Shown here in pieces: positions 5,176 through 5,590 of a stretch of 5,590 bases of DNA. This DNA is from Lachnospiraceae bacterium (GTDB lineage: Bacteria > Bacillota > Clostridia > Oscillospirales > Ruminococcaceae). Under the pieces are notes generated by a model that made no database searches, was not told where the DNA came from, and saw nothing but the letters and a program-made list of their open reading frames with translations. The stretch spans positions 1 through 5,590 of the forward strand of contig JAMPFE010000105.1 in assembly GCA_023664705.1 (NCBI GenBank), in the 5' to 3' direction. Numbering within the stretch: the stretch's first letter is position 1; each line of letters begins with the position of its first letter. Made by a program: the position numbers and the translations under genes.

Positions 5176-5345
5176 AGTTGGCGTTAAAAAGCGCGTGTAC
5201 CCGATTTCTAAACGCTTCAATTTCTTCATCGGATATGACACTTTGCGCCGCGCCTTTGGAATTCATCAAGGACTGCAAGCCATTGCCGTCGCATTTCCCA
5301 CATTGCAGCTTCGCGCTCGGCGTTATCCGTCTGTAGCGTTATCAT
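5174..5345 (-). pseudogene. Small gene (about 56 aa) with probable frameshift
   Basis: Unrecognised small protein. The ATG at 5345 has AGGAG upstream and overlaps the 3' end of the helix-turn-helix gene by 23 bases, implying translational coupling. The frame starts MITLQTDNAEREAAMWEMRR, reads as an amphipathic charged helix to LDEFQRRG, then stops early after 39 residues (TGA at 5226-5228). The +1 frame from about residue 34 continues with protein-like QSVISDEEIEAFRNRVHALF and ends at TAA 5174-5176. Skipping one base in the GC-rich stretch near 5245-5255 would join them into about 56 residues. So either the gene is a genuine 39-aa product or it has lost its frame. Function unknown; it is probably expressed with the neighbouring regulator. 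Confidence 0.45.
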
Positions 5346-5538
5346 TGTCCTGCTCCTTTCCGATGCCGCCGTTGAGATAGTCGGCAAGGCTGTTCAAATT
5401 AACAAGGTGCTTATTTCCCGCCATAACACAAACCACTTTGCCGCTTTTAATTAGTTCTTTTAAAAACGGCTTTGAGATATTGGTCGCTTTTGCGGCGTTG
5501 GCTATGCTATCCATTCGCGGTAGACTAATTGTTCTCAT
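5323..5538 (-). CDS. Helix-turn-helix / excisionase-like DNA-binding protein (71 aa)
   Basis: A small DNA-binding protein starting MRTISLPRMDSIANAAKATN. Residues about 8-30 form a helix-turn-helix (SIANAAKATNISKPFLKELI), followed by a GKVVCVMAGNKHLVNLNSL wing and YLNGG. This is the layout of MerR-like excisionase-family proteins on Bacillota mobile elements, which bind element DNA to steer excision or repress transcription. The Asp/Asn-rich tail (KEQDNDNATDG) is translated across the start of the next small gene. I chose the ATG at 5538 because AGGAG lies eight bases upstream; a GTG at 5547 falls inside that ribosome site. It is the first gene of the leftward row seen here and may regulate the inverted-repeat promoters at 5033-5084 and 1320-1358. 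No integrase is adjacent, so a role as repressor or copy-control factor is as likely as excision. Confidence 0.75.
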   Translation of the reverse strand: MRTISLPRMDSIANAAKATNISKPFLKELIKSGKVVCVMAGNKHLVNLNSLADYLNGGIGKEQDNDNATDG

Positions 5539-5578
5539 AAATATCACTCCTTTCGCGCTGTTTGATTTTTGCGACTCT

Positions 5579-5587
5579 AGTATAGCA
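5579..5587 (-). promoter_or_regulatory. Extended -10 of a promoter cut by the right edge
   Basis: The minus strand reads TGC-TATACT (5587-5579), one mismatch from an extended TATAAT. The -35 would lie beyond the window. A start near 5572 would give a leader of about 34 bases to the helix-turn-helix gene ATG at 5538. Confidence 0.5.
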
Positions 5588-5590
5588 CGT

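Noticed and set aside
5270..5310. A CGKC zinc-knuckle-like peptide in the +1 frame of the small gene
   Set aside because: That frame has no start or ribosome site upstream of the motif, and the other frame encodes a plausible helix there; the motif is probably chance.
5539..5547. GTG start at 5547 for the helix-turn-helix gene
   Set aside because: The GTG sits at the end of the ribosome binding site; the ATG at 5538 has the right spacing and matches the usual start of this protein type.

Overview
The window looks like part of an integrative and mobilizable element (or a plasmid-derived element) of a Clostridia-type Bacillota, probably a gut anaerobe. That assignment is inference. It rests on the protein families seen (large serine recombinase, MOBV relaxase, replication initiator with a DUF6017-like end), on strong AGGAG-type ribosome binding sites before most genes, and on extended -10 promoters. 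No host housekeeping gene, rRNA, tRNA or CRISPR array is visible. Every supported protein gene lies on the minus strand, so the module reads from right to left.

In transcription order: (1) a short helix-turn-helix/excisionase-like gene (5323-5538) with a promoter cut by the right edge. (2) An overlapping small gene (5174-5345) that appears frameshifted. (3) A compact control region (about 5011-5175). It holds a plus-strand consensus promoter, a probable terminated ~100-nt RNA antisense to the leader of the next gene, and a long hairpin with a U-run just before that gene's ribosome binding site. (4) A replication initiator (4157-5010) broken by one missing base in a C run and carrying 15-bp tandem repeats inside its coding region. 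(5) A small resolvase (3462-4025). (6) A 172-bp region packed with inverted repeats, the likely oriT. (7) A MOBV relaxase (1901-3289). (8) Two small genes of unknown role (1564-1896 and 1379-1543). (9) A promoter inside an inverted repeat, then a large serine recombinase (1-1294) whose C-terminus lies beyond the left edge.

Read together, the large serine recombinase would integrate and excise the element. The relaxase would nick oriT for transfer by a helper conjugation system. The initiator would copy the excised circle, and the resolvase would resolve multimers or invert DNA. The relaxase / small gene / large serine recombinase combination recalls the Tn4451 family (TnpZ, TnpW, TnpX), with a replication-control module added. 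The most interesting part is the 5011-5175 control region, which has the layout of antisense-RNA copy control seen in Gram-positive plasmids. Two apparent frameshifts within about 400 bp suggest either a decaying replication module or base-calling errors.
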